This document shows, one piece after another, positions 28,680-36,562 of a stretch of 64,000 bases of DNA. The stretch's first letter is position 1, and every line of letters begins with the position of its first letter. The DNA comes from Aeromonas hydrophila subsp. hydrophila ATCC 7966. GTDB taxonomy: Bacteria; Pseudomonadota; Gammaproteobacteria; Enterobacterales; Aeromonadaceae. Under the pieces are notes generated by a model. It searched no databases and was not told where the DNA came from. It saw only the letters and a list, made by a program, of their open reading frames with translations. The position numbers were made by a program, and so were the translations under genes. Location: the NCBI RefSeq assembly GCF_000014805.1, contig NC_008570.1, positions 3,353,001-3,417,000 on the forward strand. The letters are read 5' to 3'.

Positions 28680-28796
28680 GCGCCGGCGGCCGGGCCTGCA
28701 ACAGGGGCCAGCCACCCGCCGGCGCAGCCATATCAGTTCACAAGGACGAAGTGAGTGCTCCCAAGGGGGCCTCGCCACATTGAGACAGGGGCCCCC
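28680..28796 (+). promoter_or_regulatory. Structured gabD-gabT spacer
   Basis: The 149-bp spacer contains two GC-rich inverted repeats: 9 bp (28680-28688 with 28717-28725) and 7 bp (28765-28771 with 28790-28796). Between them AAGGA precedes a GTG-started frame of ten codons (MSAPKGASPH, 28751-28783). They could regulate gabT translation or merely insulate the genes. Confidence 0.35.
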
Positions 28797-28815
28797 GGCC
28801 CCTCAGGGAGGAAAG

Positions 28816-30105
28816 ATGAGTCAGTCAGCATCAAACAAGGCGTGGCAAGCGCGCCGCGAAGCGGCCGTGGTCAACGGCGTCGGCACCCTGCTGCCGGTGT
28901 TTATCGAGCGGGCGCAAAACGCCGAGCTGTGGGATGTGGAGGGCAACCGCTACATCGATTTTGCTTCCGGCATCGCCGTGCTCAACACCGGCCACAACCA
29001 CCCGAAAGTGGTGGCGGCGGTGCGCGCGCAGCTGGAAAAATTCAGCCACACCTGCTTCCAGGTCACCCCCTACCCCGGCTATATCGAGCTGGCGGAAAAG
29101 TTGAATGCCCTGGTGCCCGGCCCCACCCCGAAACGCACCCTGTTTCTCTCCACCGGCGCCGAGGCGGTGGAGAACGCCATCAAGATCGCCCGCGCCCACA
29201 CCGGCCGCAGCGGCACCATCGCCTTCAAGGGGGGCTTTCACGGCCGCACCATGATGGGGATGGCGCTCACCGGCAAGGTGGTGCCCTACAAGACCGGCTT
29301 CGGCCCCTTCCCGGGAGAGGTCTATCACCTGCCCTTCCCGAGCGACTATCTGGGGGTGAGCGAGGCCGATGCGCTGGCTGCGCTGGATCTCTGCTTCAGC
29401 TCGGATATCGAGCCAACCCGGGTGGCCGCCATCATCATCGAGCCGGTGCAGGGTGAAGGGGGCTTCTACCCCGCCTCCGCCAGCTTCATGCAGCGCCTGC
29501 GCCAGCTGTGCGATCAGCACGGCATCCTGCTCATCTGCGACGAGATCCAGAGCGGTTTCTGTCGCACCGGCAAGACCTTCGCCACCGAATATGCCGGCAT
29601 CGAGCCGGACATCATGACCCTGGCCAAGAGCCTGGCCGGCGGCTTCCCGCTCTCCGCCGTGGTGGGCAAGGCGGAGGTGATGAACGCCGCCAAGCCGGGT
29701 GGTCTGGGCGGTACCTATGCCGGCTCCCCCATCGCCTGCGCTGCCGCCCTGGCGGTGCTGGAGGTGATCGAAGAGGAGCAGCTCAACCAACGGGCCAATA
29801 CTCAGGGCGAGCAGATCAAGGCCCGCCTGCAGCAGCTGGCGGAGCGCTTTGACTGCATCGGCGACATCCGCGGCCCCGGCGCCATGGTGGCCATGGAGCT
29901 GGTCAAACAGCGCGATGCGGCCAGACCGGATGCCGACCTCACCAAGCGACTGGTGGCCGAGGCGGGCAAGCGTGGACTGGTGCTGCTGGCCTGCGGTGTG
30001 CGCGCCAACGTCATCCGCTTCCTGGCGCCGCTGACGGCCTCGCCGGCCCTCGTCGACGAGGGGCTGGATCTGCTCGAGCAGGCCCTGCTGGCAGCCCAGG
30101 GCTGA
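28816..30105 (+). CDS. gabT: 4-aminobutyrate aminotransferase (GabT/PuuE)
   Basis: This 429-residue pyridoxal phosphate enzyme of aminotransferase class III converts GABA and 2-oxoglutarate to succinate semialdehyde and glutamate. Its product is the GabD substrate. Key segments are IDFASGIAVLNTGHNHPKVV, STGAEAVENAIKIARAHTGR, the PLP-contacting Asp in LLICDEIQSGFCRTG and the Schiff-base lysine in LAKSLAGGFPLSAVVG. The ATG at 28816 follows a very good GGGAGGAAAG. GabT and PuuE cannot be separated by sequence alone; the polyamine context favours the PuuE role. Confidence 0.93.
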   Translation: MSQSASNKAWQARREAAVVNGVGTLLPVFIERAQNAELWDVEGNRYIDFASGIAVLNTGHNHPKVVAAVRAQLEKFSHTCFQVTPYPGYIELAEKLNALVPGPTPKRTLFLSTGAEAVENAIKIARAHTGRSGTIAFKGGFHGRTMMGMALTGKVVPYKTGFGPFPGEVYHLPFPSDYLGVSEADALAALDLCFSSDIEPTRVAAIIIEPVQGEGGFYPASASFMQRLRQLCDQHGILLICDEIQSGFCRTGKTFATEYAGIEPDIMTLAKSLAGGFPLSAVVGKAEVMNAAKPGGLGGTYAGSPIACAAALAVLEVIEEEQLNQRANTQGEQIKARLQQLAERFDCIGDIRGPGAMVAMELVKQRDAARPDADLTKRLVAEAGKRGLVLLACGVRANVIRFLAPLTASPALVDEGLDLLEQALLAAQG

Positions 30106-30131
30106 TCAGAACCGTAACATCCGCTCATCAG

Positions 30132-30180
30132 TGCAAAAAAATGCGTTTTTGCCCCCTTGATATGCTTGTCAAGGGGGCAA
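30132..30180 (+). terminator. Two overlapping hairpins after gabT
   Basis: A 12-bp perfect stem (30149-30160 with 30169-30180) and a 7-bp A/T-rich stem (30133-30139 with 30146-30152) share bases 30149-30152, so they exclude each other. Neither is followed by a T run on the plus strand. It may be a weak terminator or a switch between gabT and the permease leader. Confidence 0.45.
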
Positions 30181-30240
30181 CACGAATGCACAATGCGCCG
30201 CCGCAACAAAGGACCGACCACTTGCTGAGTCAGGTTCTTT

Positions 30241-30340
30241 TTTTGCGGCAAACAAATCCACAACGAGGCCGGAACCGACCGGAAATGATAGCGAGATGGG
30301 TTGCCATCTCACGACACCCGCTTCTCTAGTGAGGAACACC
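30241..30340 (+). ncRNA. Conserved structured 5' leader of permease 1
   Basis: This region aligns with 32076-32163 ahead of the second permease: GAGGCCGG, a short variable part, CCGGAA, TGATA, then a hairpin and a GTGAGGAA ribosome binding site. Here the hairpin is GAGATGG-GTTG-CCATCTC (30293-30299 with 30304-30310). In the other copy the stem sequence differs but pairing is kept, which supports a functional RNA structure. No known riboswitch family is recognised. Confidence 0.6.
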
Positions 30341-30466
30341 ATGGGGTATTTCACTGCTTTCCTGCCGGCCCACGCCGGTCTGCGCCGCGTCTCTGGCGCC
30401 CCCTATGCCCAGGTTGATACCGTCAGCCTGATCCCTTCGGCCCGGATTGAGGGGAAAGCACAATGA
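30341..30466 (+). CDS. Leader peptide 1 (MGYFTAFLP family), coupled to permease 1
   Basis: This 41-codon frame begins [19 protein letters not shown], includes [10 protein letters not shown] and ends KAQ. GTGAGGAA lies 6 bases before its ATG. Its TGA stop overlaps the permease ATG (ATGA). A homologous frame precedes the second permease and shares MG-FTAFLP, AG-(L/V)R and SLIPS. It has no membrane segment or domain. The conserved peptide and the overlap suggest a translated regulatory leader. This is an inference from two paralogous copies; no known family is recognised. Confidence 0.62.
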   Translation: MGYFTAFLPAHAGLRRVSGAPYAQVDTVSLIPSARIEGKAQ

Positions 30467-31806
30467 ATGCCCAACCCGTCGGCCTGAAAAAAAGCCTCAA
30501 ACTGTGGCACGTGGTCATCATGGGGCTGGCTTACCTGACCCCCATGGCCGTGTTCGACACCTTCGGCATCGTCACCGAGATCACCGAAGGCCATGTGCCC
30601 ACCGCCTACCTGTTCGCCCTCATCGGCATGCTGTTCACCGCCATGAGCTACGGCCACCTGGTACGCAAGTTTCCCTCGGCAGGCTCCGCCTATACCTATG
30701 CCCAGAAGGTGTTTCACCCTTACGTGGGTTTCATGGTGGGCTGGGTCTCCCTGCTCGACTACATGTTCATGCCGATGATCAACATGTTGCTGGCCAAGAT
30801 CTACATGGAGGCCCTGTTCCCGAGCGTGGAACCCTGGACCTACATCCTCGGCCTGGCCACCGTCATGACCCTGCTCAACCTGCGCGGCATCAAGCTGGTG
30901 GCCAACTTCAACAGCCTGATCGTCATCATGCAGTTCAGCATCATCGCCGTCTTCATCGGCCTCATCGCCTGGGGTGTCTACCATGGCGAGGGGCTCGGCA
31001 CGGTGGCGAGCAGCCGTCCCTTCTTCTCCGAGCACATGAATGTGGCCCCTCTGCTGACCGGCGCCTCCATTCTCTGCCTGTCGTTCCTCGGCTTTGACGC
31101 CATCACCACATTGAGTGAAGAGACCCCGGACGCCTCCCGGGTGATCCCCCGCGCCATCGTGCTGACGGCGCTGATCGGCGGCGTGCTGTTCATCTCCGTC
31201 TCCTACTTCCTGCAGCTGTTCTTCCCGGACATCTCCCGCTTCCAGCAACCGGATGCGGTGCTGCCGGAGATCGCCCTCTATGTGGGCGGCAAGCTGTTCC
31301 AGGCTGTGGTGCTGGTCTGCACCACGGTGGCGGTGCTGGCCTCCGGGCTCGCCTCCCACGCCGGCGTGTCGCGCCTGCTCTACGTGATGGGGCGGGATCG
31401 CGCCCTACCGAGCCGCTTCTTCGCCTACGTTCACCCGACCTGGCAGACCCCGGCCCTGAACGTGCTGCTGGTGGGGGTACTGGCACTCTCGGCGGTGTCG
31501 TTCGACCTGGAGATGGCGCTGGCGCTGATCAACTTCGGTGCCCTGGTGGCCTTCACCTTCGTCAACCTGGCGGTGATCGCCCACTTCTACGTCAAGCTCG
31601 GTCACAACAAGACGCTGCGGGACCATCTGGTGTTCCTGCTGCTGCCCCTGTGCGGGGCCGCCTGCATCGGCGTGCTCTGGCTCAACCTGGAGCCGGCCTC
31701 CTTCGAACTGGGGCTGATTTGGGCCGCCCTCGGCGCCCTCTATCTGCTGCTGCGCCTCACCGTGTTCCGGGTCCAGCTGCGCCGGCCCGAAACCGACGCC
31801 TCCTGA
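30463..31806 (+). CDS. puuP: Putrescine/polyamine importer, PuuP-type APC permease 1
   Basis: This 447-residue inner membrane amino acid-polyamine permease has about twelve predicted helices. [29 protein letters not shown] and the segments [24 protein letters not shown] and [24 protein letters not shown] closely match E. coli PuuP. It would import putrescine or a related amine by proton symport for the PuuB/GabT/GabD route. It is roughly 70 percent identical by eye to the second permease downstream. Translation is probably coupled to the leader frame that overlaps its start. Confidence 0.92.
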   Translation: MNAQPVGLKKSLKLWHVVIMGLAYLTPMAVFDTFGIVTEITEGHVPTAYLFALIGMLFTAMSYGHLVRKFPSAGSAYTYAQKVFHPYVGFMVGWVSLLDYMFMPMINMLLAKIYMEALFPSVEPWTYILGLATVMTLLNLRGIKLVANFNSLIVIMQFSIIAVFIGLIAWGVYHGEGLGTVASSRPFFSEHMNVAPLLTGASILCLSFLGFDAITTLSEETPDASRVIPRAIVLTALIGGVLFISVSYFLQLFFPDISRFQQPDAVLPEIALYVGGKLFQAVVLVCTTVAVLASGLASHAGVSRLLYVMGRDRALPSRFFAYVHPTWQTPALNVLLVGVLALSAVSFDLEMALALINFGALVAFTFVNLAVIAHFYVKLGHNKTLRDHLVFLLLPLCGAACIGVLWLNLEPASFELGLIWAALGALYLLLRLTVFRVQLRRPETDAS

Positions 31807-31823
31807 GCCTTCTTTGCGTTCAC

Positions 31824-31853
31824 AGCGCCCGCCCTCTGCGGGCGCTTTTTTTT
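31824..31853 (+). terminator. Rho-independent terminator after permease 1
   Basis: A 9-bp stem (AGCGCCCGC/GCGGGCGCT) is followed by eight or more T. A weaker candidate (CCCC-GACA-GGGG then TTTTTT) lies at about 31973-31992. A third, shorter one with T-rich flank is at about 32038-32076. The second permease therefore likely has its own promoter. Confidence 0.88.
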
Positions 31854-32075
31854 ACCCCTGTCAGCCCTGCGCAACGGCCTTTTTCGCGCGTGACCTGCGT
31901 CGCTGCAGCCCCCGTCAACACTGGCTGCCAGCCCGGTGGCGCAGCCCGACCTGACCCAGGTCAACAAAATCCCCCGACAGGGGCTTTTTTGCTTGTGTCC
32001 TCCCCCCCCTGAGGGCACAATACGCCGCCCCTGAGAGCCGATGTTTTTTGCAGCATCGGTTCTTCGTTTTTTAGG

Positions 32076-32163
32076 GGAAAACCACATTCACCAAGAGGCC
32101 GGACTTTGTACCGGAATTGATATCGAGATTGCCAGGCAATCTCCCGACGTTGTGAGGAAAAAC
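32076..32163 (+). ncRNA. Conserved structured 5' leader of permease 2
   Basis: This is the counterpart of the leader at 30241-30340. It carries GAGGCCGG, CCGGAA, TGATAT and a hairpin GAGATTGC-CAG-GCAATCTC (32125-32132 with 32136-32143). The stem replaces TGG/CCA of the first copy with TTGC/GCAA while keeping complementarity. GTGAGGAAAAAC then leads to the leader peptide start. Confidence 0.6.
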
Positions 32164-32313
32164 ATGGGGCATTTCACTGCTTTCCTGCCGGTGCCCGCCG
32201 GCGTACGCCACCCGTCTGTGCCGCAGACCGGCGTCCCCTGTGTCCAGCGACGCGCTGCGTCCCTGATCCCGTCCCCCTTCGCCAACCTGGCGATCGCAGA
32301 GGAGAAAGCGTGA
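32164..32313 (+). CDS. Leader peptide 2 (MGHFTAFLP family), coupled to permease 2
   Basis: This 49-codon frame begins [18 protein letters not shown], includes [11 protein letters not shown] and ends EEKA. The ribosome binding site GTGAGG lies 8 bases upstream. Its TGA overlaps the permease ATG by one base (TGATG). It is homologous to the frame before permease 1, most clearly over the first nine residues, while the middle has diverged. The peptide is probably a regulatory leader rather than a stable protein. Confidence 0.6.
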   Translation: MGHFTAFLPVPAGVRHPSVPQTGVPCVQRRAASLIPSPFANLAIAEEKA

Positions 32314-33656
32314 TGGCCGGTGCCAAGCTGCTCAAGACGCTCACCCTCTTCCAGGTAGTGGTGATGGGTCTGGCTTACCTCACACCCATGGCGGTATTCG
32401 ATACCTTTGCCATCGTCGGTGACATTACCGAAGGCCGCGTCGCCACCGCCTATCTGCTGGCGCTCGGCGGCATCCTGCTGACCGCCTTCAGCTACGGCCA
32501 TCTGGTGCGCCGCTTCCCCTCCGCGGGCTCGGCTTATACCTATGCCCAGAAGGTGTTCAACCCCTACATCGGCTTCATGGTCGGCTGGTCTTCCCTGCTC
32601 GACTACATGTTCATGCCGATGATCAACATCCTGCTGGCCAAGATCTACCTGACCGCCATGTTCCCCGGCGTCGAGCCCTGGATCTTCATCTTCGGTCTGG
32701 TAACCGTGATGACCTTCCTCAACCTGCGCGGCATCAACCTGGTGGCCAACTTCAACGGCGTCATCGTCTTCATCCAGCTCGCCATCATCACCGTCTTCCT
32801 CGGCCTGATGGGCTGGGGCATCTATCACGGTGAAGGGGCGGCGACCCTGCTGAGCAGCCGGCCGTTCCACTTCGAGTCGGCCGGCATGGTGCCGCTGTTT
32901 ACCGGCGCCACCATCCTCTGCTTCTCGTTCCTGGGCTTCGACGGCTTGAGCTCGCTCTCCGAAGAGACCCCCAACGCCGGCAAGGTGATCCCGCGCGCCA
33001 TCGTGCTGACCGCGCTGATCGGCGGCATCATCTTCGTGGCCGTCTCCTACTTCCTGCAGCTCTACTTCCCGGATCTGGCCCGCTTCAAGGAACCGGACGC
33101 CGTGCTGCCGGAGATCGCCCTCTACGTTGGCGGCACCCTGTTCCAGAGCGTGGTGTTGGTGTGCACCACAGTCGCGGTGCTGGCCTCCGGCATGGCTGCC
33201 CACGCCGGCGTGTCGCGCATCCTCTACGTGATGGGGCGTGACCGGATGATCCCGGAGCGGGTGTTCGGCTACATCCACCCGAAATTCCGCACCCCGGCCA
33301 TCAACGTGCTGATGGTAGGCGCCCTGGCGCTCTCCGCGGTGTCGTTCGATCTGGACATGGCGCTGGCACTGGTGAACTTCGGTGCCCTGGTGGCCTTCAC
33401 CTTCGTCAACCTGTCGGTCATCGGCCAGTTCTGGGTGCGCGAGAAGCGCAACAAGAGCCTCAAGGAACACCTGCTGTTCCTGGTGCTACCGCTGCTGGGC
33501 GCCGCCACCATAGGCGCGCTCTGGATCAACCTGGAGCAGAGCTCGCTGGAGCTGGGTCTGATCTGGGCCGGCCTCGGCGTCACCTATCTGTTCCTGCGCC
33601 TCGCGGTGTTCCGTATCCCCTTCCGTCAGTACGAAGAGGCGGCCGACACCCAGTAA
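32313..33656 (+). CDS. Polyamine importer, PuuP-type APC permease 2
   Basis: This second 447-residue APC permease shares the whole topology and most motifs with permease 1 ([59 protein letters not shown]). It probably arose by tandem duplication and may differ in substrate or affinity, for example putrescine versus another amine. ATG 32313 is preferred over GTG 32310 because GGAG sits 8 bases ahead and the leader frame ends there. It has its own leader and a terminator hairpin after it. Confidence 0.9.
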   Translation: MAGAKLLKTLTLFQVVVMGLAYLTPMAVFDTFAIVGDITEGRVATAYLLALGGILLTAFSYGHLVRRFPSAGSAYTYAQKVFNPYIGFMVGWSSLLDYMFMPMINILLAKIYLTAMFPGVEPWIFIFGLVTVMTFLNLRGINLVANFNGVIVFIQLAIITVFLGLMGWGIYHGEGAATLLSSRPFHFESAGMVPLFTGATILCFSFLGFDGLSSLSEETPNAGKVIPRAIVLTALIGGIIFVAVSYFLQLYFPDLARFKEPDAVLPEIALYVGGTLFQSVVLVCTTVAVLASGMAAHAGVSRILYVMGRDRMIPERVFGYIHPKFRTPAINVLMVGALALSAVSFDLDMALALVNFGALVAFTFVNLSVIGQFWVREKRNKSLKEHLLFLVLPLLGAATIGALWINLEQSSLELGLIWAGLGVTYLFLRLAVFRIPFRQYEEAADTQ

Positions 33657-33681
33657 GGGTGACGAGCAGACGCACAAATGC

Positions 33682-33707
33682 AGAAGGGGAGCCATGGCTC
33701 CCCTTCT
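33682..33707. terminator. Hairpin between permease 2 and a convergent gene
   Basis: A 12-bp perfect stem (AGAAGGGGAGCC/GGCTCCCCTTCT) with a 2-base loop starts 25 bp after the permease stop. There is no long T run on either side. It may serve both convergent genes. Confidence 0.65.
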
Positions 33708-33754
33708 TGCTGTGCACGCCGCGCTCGCAGCCCCGCCCAAAGCAGGCAGGCTGA

Positions 33755-34135
33755 TCAGCCCTGATTGATCACCGCAGTGGCGGCCGCCTTGAGCGGATCC
33801 TTGGCCACCGCCTTCACATCCTGCTGGGTCTGCTTGAGCTGCTGACCGGCCTGATTGACCTTCTGCTGAGTCCCCTGCAGCTGGCTCTTGCCCTCTTTGA
33901 GGCCGGCGGTCTTCTGGTCCAGCACGTCCGTGGTGTTCTTCTTCACCTCGGCCTTGGCCTTCTCTTTCTGCTGGCGCACCAGCTTGTCGGTATCGCAGTT
34001 GCCCTTGACCCCCAGGGTCGCATTGAGCGCCTCGTTCTTCACCGCCTTGTCGAGGTTGCACTCGGATTTGAACACGCTCGCCTGCGCACCGGCAGACAGC
34101 AGACCCAGGGACAGACACAGCACCCATGCACGCAT
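33755..34135 (-). CDS. Small secreted coiled-coil protein, unknown function
   Basis: This 126-residue protein has a signal peptide (MRAWVLCLSLGLLSAGAQA). The mature part has two cysteines (SECNLD, GNCDTD) that could form a disulfide, then a Gln/Lys-rich helical region with heptad character (about 60-115). I do not recognise the family. The start at 34135 follows a purine-rich AACGAGAG region. It lies between the convergent permease and the divergent Na/Pi cotransporter gene. Confidence 0.7.
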   Translation of the reverse strand: MRAWVLCLSLGLLSAGAQASVFKSECNLDKAVKNEALNATLGVKGNCDTDKLVRQQKEKAKAEVKKNTTDVLDQKTAGLKEGKSQLQGTQQKVNQAGQQLKQTQQDVKAVAKDPLKAAATAVINQG

Positions 34136-34309
34136 AACAACATCACTCTCGTTGAGGGAAGGAAAGGGGGCAGCATAGCGCCCTGACTCCCGGCTGCAAG
34201 CCGCGCAGGGGATCTGCAGCCAAACCGGGCGGGATCCTGGCCTGCTCCGACACCTCCTGTCCAATGGGCCCCGCCTTTCATGTCATCAAAGCATCATAAA
34301 AGTGTCACT

Positions 34310-34327
34310 TTGTCATATTTCTGTCAT
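34310..34327. promoter_or_regulatory. PhoB (Pho) box
   Basis: TTGTCATATTTCTGTCAT has two 7-base TGTCAT-type repeats 11 bp apart, the PhoB arrangement (CTGTCAT-N4-CTGTCAT). It lies 56 bp before the Na/Pi cotransporter start, which fits phosphate-starvation induction. Confidence 0.82.
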
Positions 34328-34383
34328 GGAGCCTTGGTCTAATGCGCCCGTCCATTTTCACGCAGACTGTCCCAAGAGGCTTC

Positions 34384-35538
34384 ATGCACAGCACCCCATC
34401 TTTCGCACAACAGCAGATCCGTCGTACCGGCCCACTGTTCAACTGGCTCGCTGTCATCGCTCTGATCTACCTGATCCTGGTTGCCGTTGGCGCCGTCTCC
34501 CACGGCTTCAAGGGCTTCTCCGGCGGTGCCGAGGGCGCGGCCCAGATCTTCGCCTTCGCAAGCAACCCCTTCGTCGCCTTGCTGCTCGGCATCCTGGCCA
34601 CCGCCCTGGTGCAATCCTCCAGCACGGTGACCTCGGTCATCGTCGGCCTGGTGGCCGGCGGCCTGCCCATAGGCATGGCCATCCCCATGGTGATGGGCGC
34701 CAACCTTGGCACCACCATCACCAACACCATCGTCTCCCTCGGCCATATCCGGGATCGGGGCGAGTTTCGCCGCGCCTTTGCCGCCGCCACCGTGCACGAC
34801 TTCTTCAACCTGCTGGCGGTGTTCATCTTCCTGCCCCTTGAGCTGATGTTCGGCCTGCTGCAAAAGAGCGCCGAGGCGCTGGCCGACCTGCTGGCGGGCT
34901 CCGCCGACATGTCGATGCAGGGGATGGACTTCATGAAGCCGCTGCTCTCCCCGGCCCTCACCTTCATCGACGGCCTGGTGGCCTTCCTGCCGGGCAAAGG
35001 GCCCGCCATCGCCACCATCTGCATCGGCATTCTGCTGATCCTCGGCTGCGTCACCTGGCTCGGCAAGGTGCTGCAACGGGTGCTGGTGGGCCGTGCCAGG
35101 GATCTGCTGCACCGGGCGCTGGGTCGCGGCCCGCTGACCGGCATTGCCTCCGGCACCCTGGTCACCGTGATGGTGCAGTCCTCCTCCACCACCACCAGCC
35201 TGATGATCCCGCTGGCCGGCGGCGGCGTGTTCAGCACCCGTCAGCTCTACCCCTTCACCCTGGGCGCCAACATCGGTACTACGATCACCGCCCTGCTGGC
35301 CGCCACCGCCATCAGCGGCGCCGGTGCCAAGCTGGCGCTGACCATCGCCCTGGTGCACGTGCTATTCAACCTGTTCGCCGTGGTGCTCATCTACGGGGTG
35401 CCCTTCCTGCGCGAGCTGCCGGTCAAGGCGGCCGAGGGGCTGGCCCGGGTCGGCAGCGAGAACAAGCTGCTGGCGCTCGGTTACGTAGCGGGCCTCTTCT
35501 TCGCCCTGCCCGCCCTGATGATGGTGGCCGCCAAGTAA
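34384..35538 (+). CDS. Na+/phosphate cotransporter, NptA/PNaS family
   Basis: This 384-residue inner membrane protein imports phosphate with sodium. The family's inverted repeat is visible: two QSSS signatures (TALVQSSSTVTSVIVG and TVMVQSSSTTTSLMIP), each followed by GANLGTTITN or GANIGTTITA. About eight hydrophobic segments are present. The ATG at 34384 (MHSTPSFAQQQ) follows AGAGG and gives a start like NptA; an upstream ATG would add 14 residues. The Pho box upstream indicates PhoB control. Confidence 0.92.
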   Translation: MHSTPSFAQQQIRRTGPLFNWLAVIALIYLILVAVGAVSHGFKGFSGGAEGAAQIFAFASNPFVALLLGILATALVQSSSTVTSVIVGLVAGGLPIGMAIPMVMGANLGTTITNTIVSLGHIRDRGEFRRAFAAATVHDFFNLLAVFIFLPLELMFGLLQKSAEALADLLAGSADMSMQGMDFMKPLLSPALTFIDGLVAFLPGKGPAIATICIGILLILGCVTWLGKVLQRVLVGRARDLLHRALGRGPLTGIASGTLVTVMVQSSSTTTSLMIPLAGGGVFSTRQLYPFTLGANIGTTITALLAATAISGAGAKLALTIALVHVLFNLFAVVLIYGVPFLRELPVKAAEGLARVGSENKLLALGYVAGLFFALPALMMVAAK

Positions 35539-35705
35539 CGACAGGGGCCGGGGGATGCGCTGCGTCCCTCGGCTCTGGCTCTAACTCTGGCTTTGCCCGT
35601 CCAGTCACATCTTGCCGCCCGCCGGCCGGCTCGCCCTCGCCCCCCGGCTGGGATAAGATGACGCTCTCACTGCCCTCTCGGCATTTCACGACATAGGGAT
35701 ACCCG

Positions 35706-36176
35706 ATGAAATTCGTTTTGATCGCGCTGCTGGTTGCCGGCGTCGCCTACTACTTCTACTCGAGCAGCAACAACAAGAAGCAGGCCGTGGAAAACGTGCG
35801 CAAGGGCGCCGAGTTCCTCGCCGCCAACAAGGAAAAACCCCTGGTGACCACCACCGCCTCCGGCCTGCAGTATGAAGTGCTGACCCCGGGCACCGGCACA
35901 ATTCACCCCACCGCCACCAGCAAGGTGAAGGTGCACTACGAGGGCAAGCTGCTGGACGGCACCATCTTCGACAGCTCGGTCGCCCGCGGCGAGCCCATCG
36001 AGTTTGGCCTCAACCAGGTGATCGCCGGCTGGACCGAAGGGGTGCAGCTGATGGTGGAAGGGGAGAAGACCCGCTTCTACATCCCCGCCAACCTCGCCTA
36101 TGGCGATCGCGCCGCCGGCAAAATTCCGCCGGGATCCGTGCTGATCTTCGACGTAGAACTACTCGGTATTCAATAA
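35706..36176 (+). CDS. FKBP-type peptidyl-prolyl cis-trans isomerase
   Basis: This 156-residue protein has an N-terminal hydrophobic anchor (FVLIALLVAGVAYYFY), a short spacer and a FKBP domain at about 50-156 (SGLQYEVLTPGTG, KVKVHYEGKLLDGTIFDSS, IAGWTEGVQLMVEGEKTRFYIP, AYGDRA, FDVELLGIQ). It would catalyse prolyl isomerisation in the periplasm while tethered to the inner membrane. The FkpA-type dimerisation region is absent. The last twelve codons and stop are duplicated in tandem downstream. Confidence 0.9.
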   Translation: MKFVLIALLVAGVAYYFYSSSNNKKQAVENVRKGAEFLAANKEKPLVTTTASGLQYEVLTPGTGTIHPTATSKVKVHYEGKLLDGTIFDSSVARGEPIEFGLNQVIAGWTEGVQLMVEGEKTRFYIPANLAYGDRAAGKIPPGSVLIFDVELLGIQ

Positions 36177-36300
36177 ACCGGTCAGATCCCACCCTGCGCC
36201 CGTGCTGATCTTCGACGTGGAACTGCTGGGTATTCAATAAACCGGCCAGATCCCACCCTGCGCCCGTGCTGACCTGCGAGGTGGCGCTGTTAGGGATAAA
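36138..36300 (+). repeat. 64-bp tandem repeat covering the FKBP gene end
   Basis: A 64-bp unit starts at 36138 (end of the FKBP gene, encoding VLIFDVELLGIQ and stop), repeats at 36202 and begins again, degenerate, at 36266. Units one and two differ at only a few positions. Those in the coding part are third-codon changes that leave the peptide unchanged. Confidence 0.88.
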
Positions 36301-36562
36301 ATCCGCATCAAGATGAACTGATGGCTGTGGGGCAAGACGCTCTCCGCCTTTCTCAGGGCCGGCCATTGCGCCGGCCTTGTCATGAGTAAAACCGCCCGCC
36401 CTCCCCCATCACTATCAACCAATAGTGAACAGTGCTTATTCATCAAGCTGGATTGTTAACTTCATTGTCGGAGCAGATAATGACCATATCGTCAGTGGCA
36501 TGTCGCCCTGGCCCACAGTTTTCGGTGCGCCTCGCACCAATACAACGCATATGGAGTCTGTC

